DNA of 64,000 nt from Thermosynechococcus sp. NK55a (lineage in GTDB: Bacteria > Cyanobacteriota > Cyanobacteriia > Thermosynechococcales > Thermosynechococcaceae). The notes beneath the pieces are model-generated. The model worked only from the letters and a program-made list of their open reading frames with translations, had not been told where the DNA came from and did not search any database. Below are positions 1-10,196 of the stretch, piece by piece (the stretch's first letter is position 1; each line of letters begins with the position of its first letter). The position numbers were made by a program, and so were the translations under genes. The stretch covers positions 2,446,313 to 2,510,312 of the forward strand of contig NC_023033.1 in NCBI RefSeq assembly GCF_000505665.1. The letters run 5' to 3'.

Positions 1-1
1 A

Positions 2-169
2 GAGGCGATTCGTGAAGAACTGGAGTTAACGCTCTTGGCCTTGGGCTATAGCGATCGCGAGATTGAAGCCGCCCTCACTGCCGTCGGGCAAACGACCACC
101 CTCCCTAAGAATAGTGATCCAGAGGCATGGCTACGGGAGGCAATTGCATGGCTAAGTGCCAATACATAG
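2..169 (+). CDS. ruvA: Holliday junction helicase subunit RuvA, C-terminal end
   Basis: Only the last 55 codons are in the window, and the gene enters from the left edge. The translation contains [20 protein letters not shown], which is the three-helix C-terminal domain III of RuvA. In the family this domain contacts the RuvB motor during branch migration of Holliday junctions. The frame is open from base 2 to the TAG at 167-169. Identification rests on this short domain alone, but the LxxLGY and EIEAA pattern is characteristic. Confidence 0.8.
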   Translation, partial: EAIREELELTLLALGYSDREIEAALTAVGQTTTLPKNSDPEAWLREAIAWLSANT

Positions 170-206
170 CTATTGCTGAGCCAATACCCCCCTTTAAACT
201 AGCTGT

Positions 207-229
207 AAAAAAGGGGGCAAGCAGCCCCC
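207..229 (-). terminator. intrinsic terminator of the minus-strand coiled-coil gene
   Basis: Read on the minus strand, a 6-bp GC stem (GGGGGC / GCCCCC, plus-strand arms 213-218 and 224-229) with a 5-nt loop is followed at once by six T (plus-strand A run 207-212). It lies about 30 bases beyond the stop codon of the minus-strand gene ending at 258. It would also insulate ruvA. Confidence 0.75.
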
Positions 230-257
230 TATGAGTTGAATGAAAGATATTAATTTC

Positions 258-1070
258 CTAGGAAAACATGGGCAGGTGAGAATAGAGGGCTGCCCACAGG
301 GGACTCCAAGGCCCAAGGTTGAGTACTAGAGCCGCAATCGCCACGGTGCTGCTGAGCCATGTCAGCCATTGGGAGTAGAGATTTGCCCCTTCCTTGCGTG
401 TTTGCAGGTGTTCAACGGTTTGCTGAAGCTGCTCGACTTCTTGGTGGAGACCGGCAATTTCATGGTGTAACCCCTCAATTTCACAATCGCGATCGCTCAC
501 CGTGGCCTGGCAAGCCGCCAGCTCTGCTTCTTTTTCGCGGCAGGTGGCTTCCATTGTGGTTAAAGAAGCAATTAATCTCGACCTTTCACTGGCATATTCC
601 TCTTCAAGGCTGCTGCTGCGCTGGTAGGCGGTTTCTAGCTCTTGGCGATAGCGATCGCAATTGTCCCGCAGGGCTTCGTTTTCCGCTTGGCTACTGTTGA
701 GGGCATTCGTCAATTCTGCCACCTGCTGGCGATAGTCACTGACTTGAGTTTGCAGTTGCTGTTGCTGGTCCTCTAGCTCTTGACAGCGGTTTTGCAGCCA
801 TTCCACCTCTGAGCGCAATTGCTCAATTTCTTGGCGCTGGCGATCCCGCTCCTGTTCACTGCGGGTGACCCATTCCTTGAGCCCTTCGATACGCTGGGCC
901 TGTTCGCCAACAATTCTGTGCAGGCGATCGCACTCTTCTTTCAAACGTTGGACAGAACCCTTGTACTGCCGCTGTACCCAAGCCCGCAAAAACGATAGGC
1001 CGGAGATGGTAAATCCAATCAGGGCATAGGTGCCCACCAGTGTATGACCCGTGGCCGACATCTGTAACAT
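258..1070 (-). CDS. membrane-anchored coiled-coil protein, unknown function
   Basis: The product has 270 residues. An N-terminal hydrophobic segment (about residues 9-29) is followed by a long heptad-like, Glu/Gln-rich coiled coil (about 37-227). A second hydrophobic segment lies near the C-terminus (about 237-257). I recognise no catalytic motif. The layout suggests a structural or scaffold protein with a coiled coil on one face of the membrane and both ends anchored. The gene stands alone, convergent with ruvA and divergent from the YggT gene, with its own terminator. It could be a cyanobacterial-specific family, and the call is by architecture only. Confidence 0.7.
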   Translation of the reverse strand: MLQMSATGHTLVGTYALIGFTISGLSFLRAWVQRQYKGSVQRLKEECDRLHRIVGEQAQRIEGLKEWVTRSEQERDRQRQEIEQLRSEVEWLQNRCQELEDQQQQLQTQVSDYRQQVAELTNALNSSQAENEALRDNCDRYRQELETAYQRSSSLEEEYASERSRLIASLTTMEATCREKEAELAACQATVSDRDCEIEGLHHEIAGLHQEVEQLQQTVEHLQTRKEGANLYSQWLTWLSSTVAIAALVLNLGPWSPLWAALYSHLPMFS

Positions 1071-1359
1071 ATTGAACCCCTGAACTTTAGTTGAATGTCA
1101 ACGAAAAGCCGCAATTCAGAATATAGCCCTTTTCCCAAGGATGGAACCCGCCCAAAACAGCCAAAGCCGCTGTCGGACAGGTCTTTGTCTTTTTATCCTT
1201 TGGCGATCGCTCCCCTAGGCAGGCGCAGGGCGATAACTTTTGGGAATAAATGCAGAAACTTCTACTTCCTAGTCTAGCGAGGGAAAATGACTGCTGGGGT
1301 TAGCTTCTTGATAGCATTGGTAGAATAAGAATGCACTGGAATTTGCAAGGGGAAGACCA

Positions 1360-1650
1360 ATGACTGAGGCAGCTGTATTGCCTATTCTGTTGATGGGGAT
1401 TGCGAACTTTTTGCAGATCTACTTAATTATTCTGCTGATTCGCGTACTTCTGTCGTGGTTTCCTAATATCAACTGGTACAATTCGCCCTTCTCAATTCTG
1501 AGTCAGTTAACAGATCCTTACCTGAATATCTTTCGCGGTCTGATTCCTCCCATCGGGGGTCTTGACTTTTCGCCAATCATTGCCTTCTTCCTCTTGCAGT
1601 TTATCGTTCAACTGTTGGCGGGGTTCTCCAGTAGCGCCACGTTCTTTTAA
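1360..1650 (+). CDS. YggT family membrane protein
   Basis: This 96-residue protein has two hydrophobic segments (about 8-30 and 70-92) flanking [15 protein letters not shown] and [15 protein letters not shown]. This is the standard YggT/YlmG signature, in which the DPYL..FR..IPP block is the most conserved part. Cyanobacterial and chloroplast relatives (Ycf19/YlmG, CCB3) are linked to thylakoid cytochrome b6f heme attachment or nucleoid distribution. The start is supported by AGGGGAAG about 6 nt before the ATG. It lies 31 nt upstream of mnmG and may be cotranscribed. Confidence 0.85.
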   Translation: MTEAAVLPILLMGIANFLQIYLIILLIRVLLSWFPNINWYNSPFSILSQLTDPYLNIFRGLIPPIGGLDFSPIIAFFLLQFIVQLLAGFSSSATFF

Positions 1651-1681
1651 ACCACTTTCGGCTCATGAGGGTACAATCGCC

Positions 1682-3594
1682 ATGTCAACGCTGCCTGCGT
1701 TTCAGGATGAATTTAATGTCATTGTTGTCGGTGCGGGTCATGCAGGCTGTGAAGCGGCCTTGGCAACGGCGCGGTTGGGCTGTCGTACCCTGTTGCTGAC
1801 CCTCAACCTCGATAAGATTGCTTGGCAGCCCTGTAATCCTGCGGTGGGTGGTCCTGCAAAATCACAACTGGTGCACGAAGTGGATGCCCTAGGGGGCGAA
1901 ATTGGGCGTGTCACCGATCGCACCTATCTGCAAAAGCGGCTCTTGAATGCCTCACGGGGGCCAGCGGTCTGGGCATTGCGGGCGCAAACGGATAAGCGCG
2001 AATACAGCGCCGTCATGAAACAGGTGCTGGAAAATCAGCCCAACTTGCTCCTGCGCGAGGGCATGGTCACGGATTTAGTCCTCGATGCCCATGACACAGT
2101 GATTGGGGTTGAAACCTACTTTGGCGTCGCCTTTCGCTGTCAAGCAGTGGTTCTGACAACGGGAACCTTCCTCGGTGGCCGTATCTGGGTAGGGAACAAA
2201 TCCATGCCCGCTGGTCGTGCTGGCGAATTTGCCGCCGAGGGACTCTCCCAAACCTTAGCCCGCCTCGGCTTTGAGGTGGATCGTCTGAAAACAGGAACGC
2301 CTGCACGGGTCGACCGGCGATCGGTGGACTACAGCAAGATGGAACCCCAACCCCCGGATGAGCAGGTGCGCTGGTTTAGCTTTGATCCCACCGCATGGGT
2401 GGAAAGGCCACAAATGAACTGCTACTTGACCCGCACCACCCCTGAAACCCACCGGCTTATCCGTGAGAATCTCCACCTCACTCCTGTGTATGGTGGCTGG
2501 GTTGATGCCAAAGGCCCCCGCTACTGCCCCAGCATTGAGGATAAAATTGTCCGCTTTGCCGATAAAGAAAGCCATCAAATTTTCATTGAACCCGAAGGCC
2601 GCAATACGCCTGAACTCTACATCCAAGGCTTTTCTACGGGACTTCCAGAACCGCTGCAACTGCAACTGTTGCGCACACTGCCGGGGCTAGAAAACTGCAT
2701 CATGCTGCGTCCGGCCTATGCGGTGGAGTATGACTACTTGCCGGCAACCCAGTGCTTTCCCACCCTGATGACCAAAAAATTCAGGGGCTGTTTTGTGCGG
2801 GGCAAATCAACGGCACCACCGGCTATGAGGAAGCGGCAGCCCAAGGGATTGTGGCCGGAATTAATGCCGCTCGCTTTGTTCAGGGGAAACCAATGATCAC
2901 CTTGCCGCGCCAAGGGAGCTACATCGGTACTCTTATTGATGATCTGTGCACGAAGGAACTGCGGGAACCCTACCGCATGCTCACTAGCCGCTCGGAATAT
3001 CGCTTGGTATTGCGATCCGACAATGCTGACCAGCGGCTTACCCCCTTGGGATACGAGATTGGCTTGGTGAGTGAAGCCCAGTGGCAGGTGTTTCAAGCAA
3101 AACAGCAACGCCTTGCGGCTGAGAGCCAACGCTTGCAAACCACGCGCATCAAAGCCCATGAACCCATGGGCGAAGCGATTGTGGTCGCGACGGGTCAAGG
3201 GATTAAAGGTGCCATTGCCCTTGCTGAGTTGCTGCGGCGATCGGGGATACACTACGAGCTATTGGATCGCCACGGCCTTGGCAATCCAGACTTGACGCCC
3301 CAAGAGAAAGAGGCGGTTGAAATTGCCATTAAGTACGCCGGCTACATTGAGCGACAACAGCGGGAAATTGAGCAGATTGCCCGTCAAGAACAGCGTCCTC
3401 TCCCTGCCGATTTGGATTACTTTGCTATCCCCACCCTTTCAATGGAGGCACGGGAAAAACTCAGCGCGATTCGCCCCCTCACCATTGGCCAGGCCAGCCG
3501 TATTGGTGGGGTGAATCCAGCGGACATCAATGCCCTTTTGGTCTATCTCCAGATGCAACAGCAGCGACGATCCCTAGTGGCGGTGGGGAGCTAA
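1682..3594 (+). CDS. mnmG: tRNA uridine-5-carboxymethylaminomethyl modification enzyme MnmG (frameshift in the sequence as given)
   Basis: MnmG (GidA) is the FAD protein that works with MnmE to modify U34 of tRNAs. The Rossmann motif [12 protein letters not shown] is at residues 15-26, and [11 protein letters not shown] is present. The reading frame breaks at an A6 run (2774-2779). The first frame runs to Lys366 and then leaves the family sequence. The second frame picks up exactly at [20 protein letters not shown]. One extra A (A7), or a -1 slip on AAA-AAA, restores a protein of about 637 residues, the normal length. The gene is otherwise intact to TAA at 3592. A sequencing error is most likely, and programmed slippage is the alternative. 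The start at 1682 (ATGTCAACG) was chosen because the FAD motif begins 14 residues later. Confidence 0.9.
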
Positions 3595-3600
3595 GACAAA

Positions 3601-4425
3601 GTGGCTGGCTGGTTAGGCAAATTGGCGCTGGCCTATGCTTGGCGACAGGGGCAAACGATTCCAGTGCGGTCTTATGCCTCGGCACCCCTGAAGCTACAAC
3701 GCTCATTTTATCCTGAGGGAAAGCCGATTTGCCACAGTCTGATCCTGCATACGGCGGGGGGCTATGTGGGGGGCGATCGCCTGCACCAAAAGATTACCCT
3801 TGAACCCCAGTGCCGTGTCCTGTTGACAACGCCTGCCGCCGCCAAGGTCTACGGTCGTGCCCAAATCCCTGTGGAGCTAACGGTTAACTGCCATGTTGCC
3901 GATAATGCTGTTTTAGAATGGCTCCCCCAAGAAACGATTATCTTTGCGGGTGCTCAATTTCACCAACGCCTGCGCATTGATCTTACCCCTCAAGCACAGG
4001 TGGGCCTTTGGGAGATGACTCGCTTTGGCCGCACGGCTCGCGGTGAAGTCTTTAATCATGGGTATTGGCGTTCCCATACGGAGGTGTGGCAGGGGGGTGT
4101 GCCCCTGTGGATCGATCGCCAGCGGATTGAGGGTACGAAAACGATGCTAACAGCAATGAATGCCTTGCAGGGGTGTCCGCTCATGGGCACATTGGCTTGG
4201 GTCGGCAGGGAAGTGAGCAGCGAACAGATACAACGGCTGCGGGATTTAGCAATGGGGATTCAGGGGGAGATGGGTGTCAGTGCCCTGATTCGCGGGGTGG
4301 TTTGTCGCTATCGCGGTCACTCAATGGCGGAATTACGGCGGTGGTTTGTGGCGGCTTGGCAGTTGCTCCGGCAGGGGCAAGCTTCTCATCCTTCTGTTTG
4401 CTATCCCCGGGTGTGGCCACGATGA
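3601..4425 (+). CDS. ureD: urease accessory protein UreD
   Basis: UreD (UreH) is a scaffold that binds apo-urease and, with UreF and UreG, delivers nickel to the active site. The 274-residue product has family motifs including HTAGGYVGGDRL, LTTPAAAKVY and LPQETIIFAGA. It starts at a GTG 6 nt after the mnmG stop. The preceding GGGGAG inside the mnmG end can serve as ribosome site. No other urease gene is next to it, so ureABC and ureEFG must lie elsewhere if urease is functional. Its TGA overlaps the ATG of the next (disrupted) frame as ATGA. Confidence 0.88.
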   Translation: MAGWLGKLALAYAWRQGQTIPVRSYASAPLKLQRSFYPEGKPICHSLILHTAGGYVGGDRLHQKITLEPQCRVLLTTPAAAKVYGRAQIPVELTVNCHVADNAVLEWLPQETIIFAGAQFHQRLRIDLTPQAQVGLWEMTRFGRTARGEVFNHGYWRSHTEVWQGGVPLWIDRQRIEGTKTMLTAMNALQGCPLMGTLAWVGREVSSEQIQRLRDLAMGIQGEMGVSALIRGVVCRYRGHSMAELRRWFVAAWQLLRQGQASHPSVCYPRVWPR

Positions 4426-4853
4426 CCCGCAATCTTCCTCTTTGGGATTACGAGCGGCAACAAAAGCGGCAACAAATTAGAAAAATCAGAAAAATCAGTG
4501 CTTGGCTGCGGGAAGAAACGCCCCTCTGCAACAGGTCCTGCAATCCGTCAATGCCACAGTTGAGCGCCATGTCGGTCGGATGTTGTCCCCTGAACACCTA
4601 GCGATTCTGCGCAAGGTGGGGGAGCTCGTGCTCGCCAATAGTGATCACGCTTGGCAACACCTGAAACAGCGATTGGGCAGCGGTCAGATTCCAGTCGATC
4701 CCTGGCAGCATCTTCAGGATCAACCCCTAATTGTTGAGTTTGCTGCATCCTTCTGAGGAAAACGAACGGGGGGCGATCGCCGGCCTCTTGGCGGATGGTG
4801 CCTTTCAGGTCTTTACCGACAACAGGGGGGCGGCGGTGTTGAGTCGTGCATGA
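4422..4853 (+). pseudogene. disrupted gene of unknown family, translationally coupled to ureD
   Basis: An ATG at 4422 overlaps the ureD stop (ATGA) and opens a frame reading MTRNLPLWDYERQQKRQQ. After about 35 codons the frame is lost at a C4 run (4521-4524). The -1 frame then reads as a plausible protein (QQVLQSVNATVERHVGRMLS and onward) to a TGA at 4754. Around 4729-4754 the original frame becomes open again (HPSEENERGAIAGLLADGAF) and ends at 4851-4853. The three pieces join to roughly 145 residues, so this is either a gene with two indels or two sequencing errors. I do not recognise the family. Short open frames follow at 4850-4885 and 4891-5064, the latter with a hydrophobic stretch, and may be further fragments. 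Confidence 0.4.
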
Positions 4854-5000
4854 GTGATGTTGAACAAGAATTGAGTGGCGAGTGAATCTCCATGCTTGGC
4901 ATTGGTTTGGGGGTTCTCGAAAGGGGAGAATTTGCCCGCCGAGTGGCAACGACGGCCCGATATGTTGATATGTTAATCAGTTCCGCTGGCTCCTGCGTGC

Positions 5001-7250
5001 TCACGGTGGCAGCGGCGTTGATCGCGCTTGCAATTGATCGCCAATGCGCCGTAGGGCATCCATAGGGCCAGTGAGGAGGAGGCGATCGCCTGCCATTAAA
5101 GGACAATCGCTGCTAGGTTCAGAAAGAAGTGTTCCTTCTCGCCGCAGGGCACGAATCGTCACAGTCTCAGGCAGATGCAGATCCGCAATGGTGCGATGTT
5201 TTTCGCCAATCTCTTTGGGCAACATGATCCAAAGAAACAAGGTTTCCCCTTGGGGCACACTGACACGGCCATTGATCAGGGCTTCACAAGCCGCAAACTC
5301 CGCTGGCTGACCGACAATCAAGAGGCGATCGCCCCCTTGGAGGCGGGTTTGACCGCTGGGATAATCCACCTCAGTACCATCCGCCCGCACAATCGCCAAG
5401 AGCGTCACCCCCGTCAGCTGTCGCAGTTGGATTTCTGCTAAGCTCATGCCGCGAATGGGGGAATCCTCAGGGACACTCAGCCAGCGACTATTCATATCCT
5501 GAGCCGCTTGCCGCAGGAGACGGGCGGTTCCCTCCGGTGGAGTATCACCGCGCAAATTGGCGTAATGGCTGTCGCGCACCTGTTGTACCTGCTGTTGAAT
5601 ATGGCGCTCACCCATGCCGAGGCTAAAGAAGAGATGGGCAGCCAACTCTAAGCTGGCTTCAAACTCCGGTTGCACCACCTCCCGTGCCCCCAGTTGATAA
5701 AGCAATTCAATGTCGCGATCGCTGTTGGCGCGAACAATCACATCCAGTTCTGGGGCAAACTCGAGGGCGCGCTTGAGACAGAGGCGGGTACTCATACTAT
5801 CGGGGAGAGCGATCGCCATGCCAAGAGCTTGATCGACCCCTGCTTTGGCCAGAATTGTTCTACTGGCGGCATTGCCATAAATGTAGGGCAGTTGAGCATC
5901 GCGTACTTCGTTAATGACCGTTTCACTTTGCTCAATCACCAACACGGGATAATTTTGTTTTTGGAGGAGTTTGACCAGACTCTTGCCGACACGACCATAG
6001 CCACAGACAATGACATGGTTTCGCTGGGGCAATCCCGTTAAATCCATGGCCAGGATGTCATCTTCCTTGAAGAGGCGGCGCAGTAGGGGCAGTTCCAATA
6101 GCACTGGCACTACCTTTAACAAAAAGGGCGTCACCAGCAAAGTGACTGCGGTGGTGCCCAGGGTGAGCAGGTAAACCTGTTGGGAAACCAACCCCAAACC
6201 CCGCCCTGCCGTCAGCAGCACAAAGGAAAATTCGCCAATCTGAGCAAGGCCAATCCCCACCAGCAACGACGTTTTCCATGAGTAGCCAAAGAACTTAACA
6301 ATGGGGGTGGTGATCAAGAACTTACCGAGAATAACGAGGCTCACCAATTCAATAATGCGATCCAAGTGCTCCCACAGAAACACTGGGTCAATGAGCATGC
6401 CAATCGAGGCAAAAAAGAGCGTTGTAAAGATATCGCGGATCGATTCTACGTAATCGAGGGTTTGATCGGCATACTCCACCTCGGAGATCATCAGACCCGC
6501 AATAAAGGCCCCAATCTCAATTGAAAGCCCCAAATACTGGGTCAGCAGCGCAATTCCCAAGCAGAGGGCAACGACGCCTAAAAGGAAAAGCTCACGACTT
6601 TCGGTTTTGGCCAGTAGCCGTAGTAGGGGGGGCAGCAACCACATACCAGCAGCGATCGCCCCCACAGCAATCAAGGCAATGGTCAATACTGCTTGCCCGA
6701 GGGCGAGTCCCAACTCCTCTGCGGGTTTGTTCAGAGCTGGTAAGACGGCAATCATCAAGCCCACCGCCAAATCCTGCACTACCAAGATGCCCAGCATAAT
6801 TTGCCCTTGGATCGACTCCAACTCATTGCGATCCATGAGGCTGCGCAGCACCACTGCCGTTGAAGAGAGGGAGAGAACAGCACCGAGGAAAACCCCCTGA
6901 TTGGGGGAACTCACCCAGCCAACCCCCACGGCAATCAGTGTTGTGACTGCAATTGTAAGGAGAATTTGTAGGGCGCTGCCCCCCAAGCTAACCCCTTGGA
7001 CCTTCCGAATTTCACCGAGGGAAAAGCTCACCCCTAGGGCAAAGAGCAAAAAGGCCACCCCCAGTTGTGCTAAACCTTCCACCTGAGGCACTTCCCTTAG
7101 GAGTCCCAGGCCCGTTGGCCCCACCAGCATACCGGCCAAAAGGTAGCCCAGCAGGATTGGTTGTCGCAGCAAAGCTGCCAACAGACCTCCCACTGCCGCT
7201 GCCCCCAGCACCACACTGAGATCAATGACAAGGCGAAAATCTTCCGTCAT
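5001..7250 (-). CDS. Kef-type cation:proton antiporter (CPA2) with TrkA-N and two TrkA-C-like domains
   Basis: The product has 749 residues. Residues 1-390 form the CPA2 membrane domain of 12-13 helices, with GPTGLGLL at 44-51 and VVQD near 157-160. A Rossmann TrkA-N domain follows (about 411-525; nucleotide loop CGYGRVG at 416-422). Two tandem regulatory segments resembling TrkA-C occupy about 575-660 and 665-745. The predicted role is nucleotide-gated potassium (or sodium) efflux coupled to proton uptake. It starts 11 nt downstream of opcA on the same strand, so it is probably the last gene of the fbp-zwf-opcA transcript. The 3' end meets the plus-strand remnants at 4850-5064. Confidence 0.88.
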   Translation of the reverse strand: MTEDFRLVIDLSVVLGAAAVGGLLAALLRQPILLGYLLAGMLVGPTGLGLLREVPQVEGLAQLGVAFLLFALGVSFSLGEIRKVQGVSLGGSALQILLTIAVTTLIAVGVGWVSSPNQGVFLGAVLSLSSTAVVLRSLMDRNELESIQGQIMLGILVVQDLAVGLMIAVLPALNKPAEELGLALGQAVLTIALIAVGAIAAGMWLLPPLLRLLAKTESRELFLLGVVALCLGIALLTQYLGLSIEIGAFIAGLMISEVEYADQTLDYVESIRDIFTTLFFASIGMLIDPVFLWEHLDRIIELVSLVILGKFLITTPIVKFFGYSWKTSLLVGIGLAQIGEFSFVLLTAGRGLGLVSQQVYLLTLGTTAVTLLVTPFLLKVVPVLLELPLLRRLFKEDDILAMDLTGLPQRNHVIVCGYGRVGKSLVKLLQKQNYPVLVIEQSETVINEVRDAQLPYIYGNAASRTILAKAGVDQALGMAIALPDSMSTRLCLKRALEFAPELDVIVRANSDRDIELLYQLGAREVVQPEFEASLELAAHLFFSLGMGERHIQQQVQQVRDSHYANLRGDTPPEGTARLLRQAAQDMNSRWLSVPEDSPIRGMSLAEIQLRQLTGVTLLAIVRADGTEVDYPSGQTRLQGGDRLLIVGQPAEFAACEALINGRVSVPQGETLFLWIMLPKEIGEKHRTIADLHLPETVTIRALRREGTLLSEPSSDCPLMAGDRLLLTGPMDALRRIGDQLQARSTPLPP

Positions 7251-7261
7251 GGGATCTAATG

Positions 7262-8596
7262 CTAAGGCATGAGAGCTAGCAGCTGGGAAACAACAGCAAA
7301 GCTCTCACTGTAGAGAAAGTCCTGTCCCCAGCGCTGTAGCTCTTGACTTAGAAGGATCTCAGCGGTTTGATCACTCAGGGGTGTGACGTGGTAAGTGCGA
7401 CACAACTGGGCACTGCCACCCGCTTCCATGCGCATACAGCCACGGGTTTCAGAGCAAATAATTGTACAGCAGTCTGCCTCTAGATTGGTGGAAGTGAGCT
7501 TCAAGTCAATGAGATCCCCGAGAACCTGTCCTGGATCCCCTGTTGGTACGCCCGCCAGTTCGGCGCGAATGTAGCGCTGATCAGCACTCACGAGTTCCAC
7601 CTGGTAGAGGTCATAATCGCCACTTTCATAGACAACGTGTCGGGGCTGCCACTGCAGACGGGAGGCCAACCAGCCAAGGTACATTAAAGCTTGGGCGGGA
7701 TTACCTTTTTCGTAGTCAATGACCACCTGGTCAATTTCCTGAATGGCCAAGCGGCGTTCGGGGGGATCAAAGGCTTCGGCAGCCAGTTCTTGCCAGGCCC
7801 CAAGACGTCGCCAGTTCAAATCCGTGAGGGGGAGGTTTTGTTCGAGTAAAGGAGCGATCGCCCGCAGACCCCGCAGCGGATCGAGAAATTCACTGGAATC
7901 CACAATCACGCGGCTAAATTGGGGGGCAAGGGTTTGAAACAACTCAAAGTTATGGAACAAATCCCCCTTCCACCACAAAAAGCGGGGTAACTCTTGAATG
8001 ATCAGGGATTTCAAGAGGGGTTGGGCCCGCTGAAAAGCTTCATGGGTGCCCTTGAGCGTAATGTATTCACAGCAGACGAGGGAACTGCGTATCTTTTTGT
8101 TAATTGGACAATAGGCGGCCACTTGAGCGGTAATTCCTGTATCTTCGCCAAGGGTAGGACACAGGGCAATCACCCGACAGGGATTTTGGCTAGCGATCGC
8201 GTCAGCAATACCACTACCGCGCATATCCACCGCATAGCGATCGCTCCGAGGGATTCCCTGAGCATATTCTGCTTGCAAAGCCTGCCGCAATTGGGGCGTG
8301 ACTCGACCCGTCAAGGGCAAGTTGTGATTCTTTTCAGCAGCACGAATTGCTGACTGCATCCGCGGACCAAGAATGCCATCAATGGGGCCAGTGTAATAGC
8401 CCAAGGCCGCTAGCAATTGTTGAGTATCATCCGCCTCATAGACAACTAGGGTAAAGGTGGTTGCCCGTACTGCTGCTGGAGCCGTGCCATCCCCGCCGTG
8501 GCTGAGCCAAATTTGCCGCAAACTTTGCTCAATATCATCAAGGGAGACATCCACGGGATCTTGGAGCGCTACGAGGGGAGTTGATTCAGTTGCCAT
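7262..8596 (-). CDS. opcA: glucose-6-phosphate dehydrogenase assembly protein OpcA
   Basis: OpcA is the redox-responsive activator of cyanobacterial glucose-6-phosphate dehydrogenase. The product has 444 residues, and the family sequence begins around SHGGDGTAPAAVRATTFTLV. About residues 57-112 form an insertion resembling a peptidoglycan-binding-1 fold (LGYYTGPIDGILGPRMQSAI), probably used here for protein contact because no export signal is visible. The cysteine-bearing C-terminal half has TTIICSETRGCMRMEAGG. It lies 67 nt after zwf, as in other cyanobacteria, where fbp, zwf and opcA form an operon for oxidative pentose phosphate metabolism. Confidence 0.93.
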   Translation of the reverse strand: MATESTPLVALQDPVDVSLDDIEQSLRQIWLSHGGDGTAPAAVRATTFTLVVYEADDTQQLLAALGYYTGPIDGILGPRMQSAIRAAEKNHNLPLTGRVTPQLRQALQAEYAQGIPRSDRYAVDMRGSGIADAIASQNPCRVIALCPTLGEDTGITAQVAAYCPINKKIRSSLVCCEYITLKGTHEAFQRAQPLLKSLIIQELPRFLWWKGDLFHNFELFQTLAPQFSRVIVDSSEFLDPLRGLRAIAPLLEQNLPLTDLNWRRLGAWQELAAEAFDPPERRLAIQEIDQVVIDYEKGNPAQALMYLGWLASRLQWQPRHVVYESGDYDLYQVELVSADQRYIRAELAGVPTGDPGQVLGDLIDLKLTSTNLEADCCTIICSETRGCMRMEAGGSAQLCRTYHVTPLSDQTAEILLSQELQRWGQDFLYSESFAVVSQLLALMP

Positions 8597-8663
8597 ACCT
8601 AGGTACCTAATCTGTTAATGGAGTTTGGCCTTGATTCCCATTTCTTCCCATGATGGGCAAAGA

Positions 8664-10193
8664 TTACAGTCGCCGCCAGCGCCGGCCATCGGCATTAATC
8701 ATCACCTCTGCTGCATCCGGCCCCCAAGTCCCCGCGTCATAGGTGGGTATGGCCTCTGGATCAGTGGGGGCATCCCAAGCCGTTAAAACCGGCATCACCA
8801 CGCGCCAAGCCGCCTCCACCTCATCTGCCCGCGTAAACAGGGTTTGGTCCCCTAACATGCAGTCCAGTAATAACCGCGCATAAGCATCCGCGGTCGCCAT
8901 CCCAAAGGAGGAGCCGTAGCTAAAGTCCATTTCCACCGTGCGTGTGCGCAGATCTGCACCGGGCATTTTTGCCTCAAAGCGCAGAGCAATCCCTTCATTG
9001 GGTTGAATGCGCATCGTTAGAACATTGGGATTGGTTTGGCGGGCGGCCGACTGGAAAATCAGTAAAGGCACCTCACAAAACTGAATTGAGATTTCTGTGA
9101 CCTTTTTTGCCAAGCGTTTACCCGTGCGCACATAAAAGGGCACCCCCTGCCATCGCCAGTTATCAATCATGAGTTTTAGGGCCGCATAGGTGGGAGTGGT
9201 GGAGGTGGGACTCACGCCCGGCTCCTCACAATAGCCCACAACAGGTTTGCCCTTCATCCAGCCGGCTCGGTATTGGCCGCGGACAGCACAGGCATCGAGA
9301 TTATCAAGATCCGCTAAACGGGTGGCTTGGAGGACCTTCACCTTTTCGCTGCGCAGACTATCGGCATCGAGGGCATTGGGGGGTTCCATAGCCGTCAGAG
9401 CCAGCAACTGGAGAATGTGGTTTTGCACCATGTCCCGCAGGGCACCCGAAGTTTCATAGTAGCCGGCCCGGTCTTCAACCCCGACGGTTTCGGCAACCGT
9501 AATCTGCACATGATCCACGTACTGGCGGTTCCAGAGGGGTTCAAAAATGGCATTGGCAAAGCGAAACACCATCAGGTTTTGCACCGTCTCTTTGCCAAGG
9601 TAGTGGTCAATGCGGTAAACCTGCTCCTCCTTGCACACCGACTGCACCACCTCATTGAGGGCTTGGGCAGAGGTGAGATCACGGCCAAAAGGCTTTTCAA
9701 TCACGAGACGATGCTTTTGGGGATCACTCAATAGCCCCGCTGTCCCCAGTTGCTGAATGGCTTCAACGAAAAAGTTCGGCGAGACCGCAAGGTAAAAGAC
9801 GCGATTGCCGCGAGTTTGGCGTTTTTCATCTAGCTCAGCTAGCAATGTTTTCAGCTGGGCGTAGGCGGCGGGATCATCGATATTGCCAGAGCAATAAAAC
9901 AGACCTTGGGCAAATTCCTGCCACAGGGGCTCCGCCTGAATGCCGCCACCAAACTCCTCGACCCCTTGGCGGAGGTGCTCGCGAAAATAGTCATCACTCC
10001 AGTTGCGACGTGCCACGCCAACAATGGTAAGTTCGGGGGGCAGACGGCGTTCGAGTCTCAGTTGATAAATCGAAGGAATCAGCTTGCGCTGAGTAAGATC
10101 GCCACTGGCACCAAAAATCACCAAAATCAGTGGCTCTGGGGTTCGTTCTTGGCGTAGTCCAACCCGCAGGGGATTTTCAAACAAGGTTACCAT
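8664..10193 (-). CDS. zwf: glucose-6-phosphate 1-dehydrogenase
   Basis: The enzyme catalyses NADP-dependent oxidation of glucose-6-phosphate, the first step of the oxidative pentose phosphate pathway and the main night-time NADPH source. The product has 509 residues, the normal length. The nucleotide motif GASGDL is at 28-33, VIEKPFGRD at about 164-172, and the active-site signature RIDHYLGKE at 194-202 (His197, Lys201). The start codon lies 3 nt after the fbp stop, indicating tight coupling. opcA, encoding its activator, follows. Confidence 0.97.
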   Translation of the reverse strand: MVTLFENPLRVGLRQERTPEPLILVIFGASGDLTQRKLIPSIYQLRLERRLPPELTIVGVARRNWSDDYFREHLRQGVEEFGGGIQAEPLWQEFAQGLFYCSGNIDDPAAYAQLKTLLAELDEKRQTRGNRVFYLAVSPNFFVEAIQQLGTAGLLSDPQKHRLVIEKPFGRDLTSAQALNEVVQSVCKEEQVYRIDHYLGKETVQNLMVFRFANAIFEPLWNRQYVDHVQITVAETVGVEDRAGYYETSGALRDMVQNHILQLLALTAMEPPNALDADSLRSEKVKVLQATRLADLDNLDACAVRGQYRAGWMKGKPVVGYCEEPGVSPTSTTPTYAALKLMIDNWRWQGVPFYVRTGKRLAKKVTEISIQFCEVPLLIFQSAARQTNPNVLTMRIQPNEGIALRFEAKMPGADLRTRTVEMDFSYGSSFGMATADAYARLLLDCMLGDQTLFTRADEVEAAWRVVMPVLTAWDAPTDPEAIPTYDAGTWGPDAAEVMINADGRRWRRL

Positions 10194-10196
10194 GGG

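Noticed and set aside
1095-1277. Open frame of 60 codons between the coiled-coil gene and yggT
   Set aside because: No ribosome site, biased toward Arg/Pro/Lys composition with no known motif. It overlaps a HIP1 site and looks like chance.
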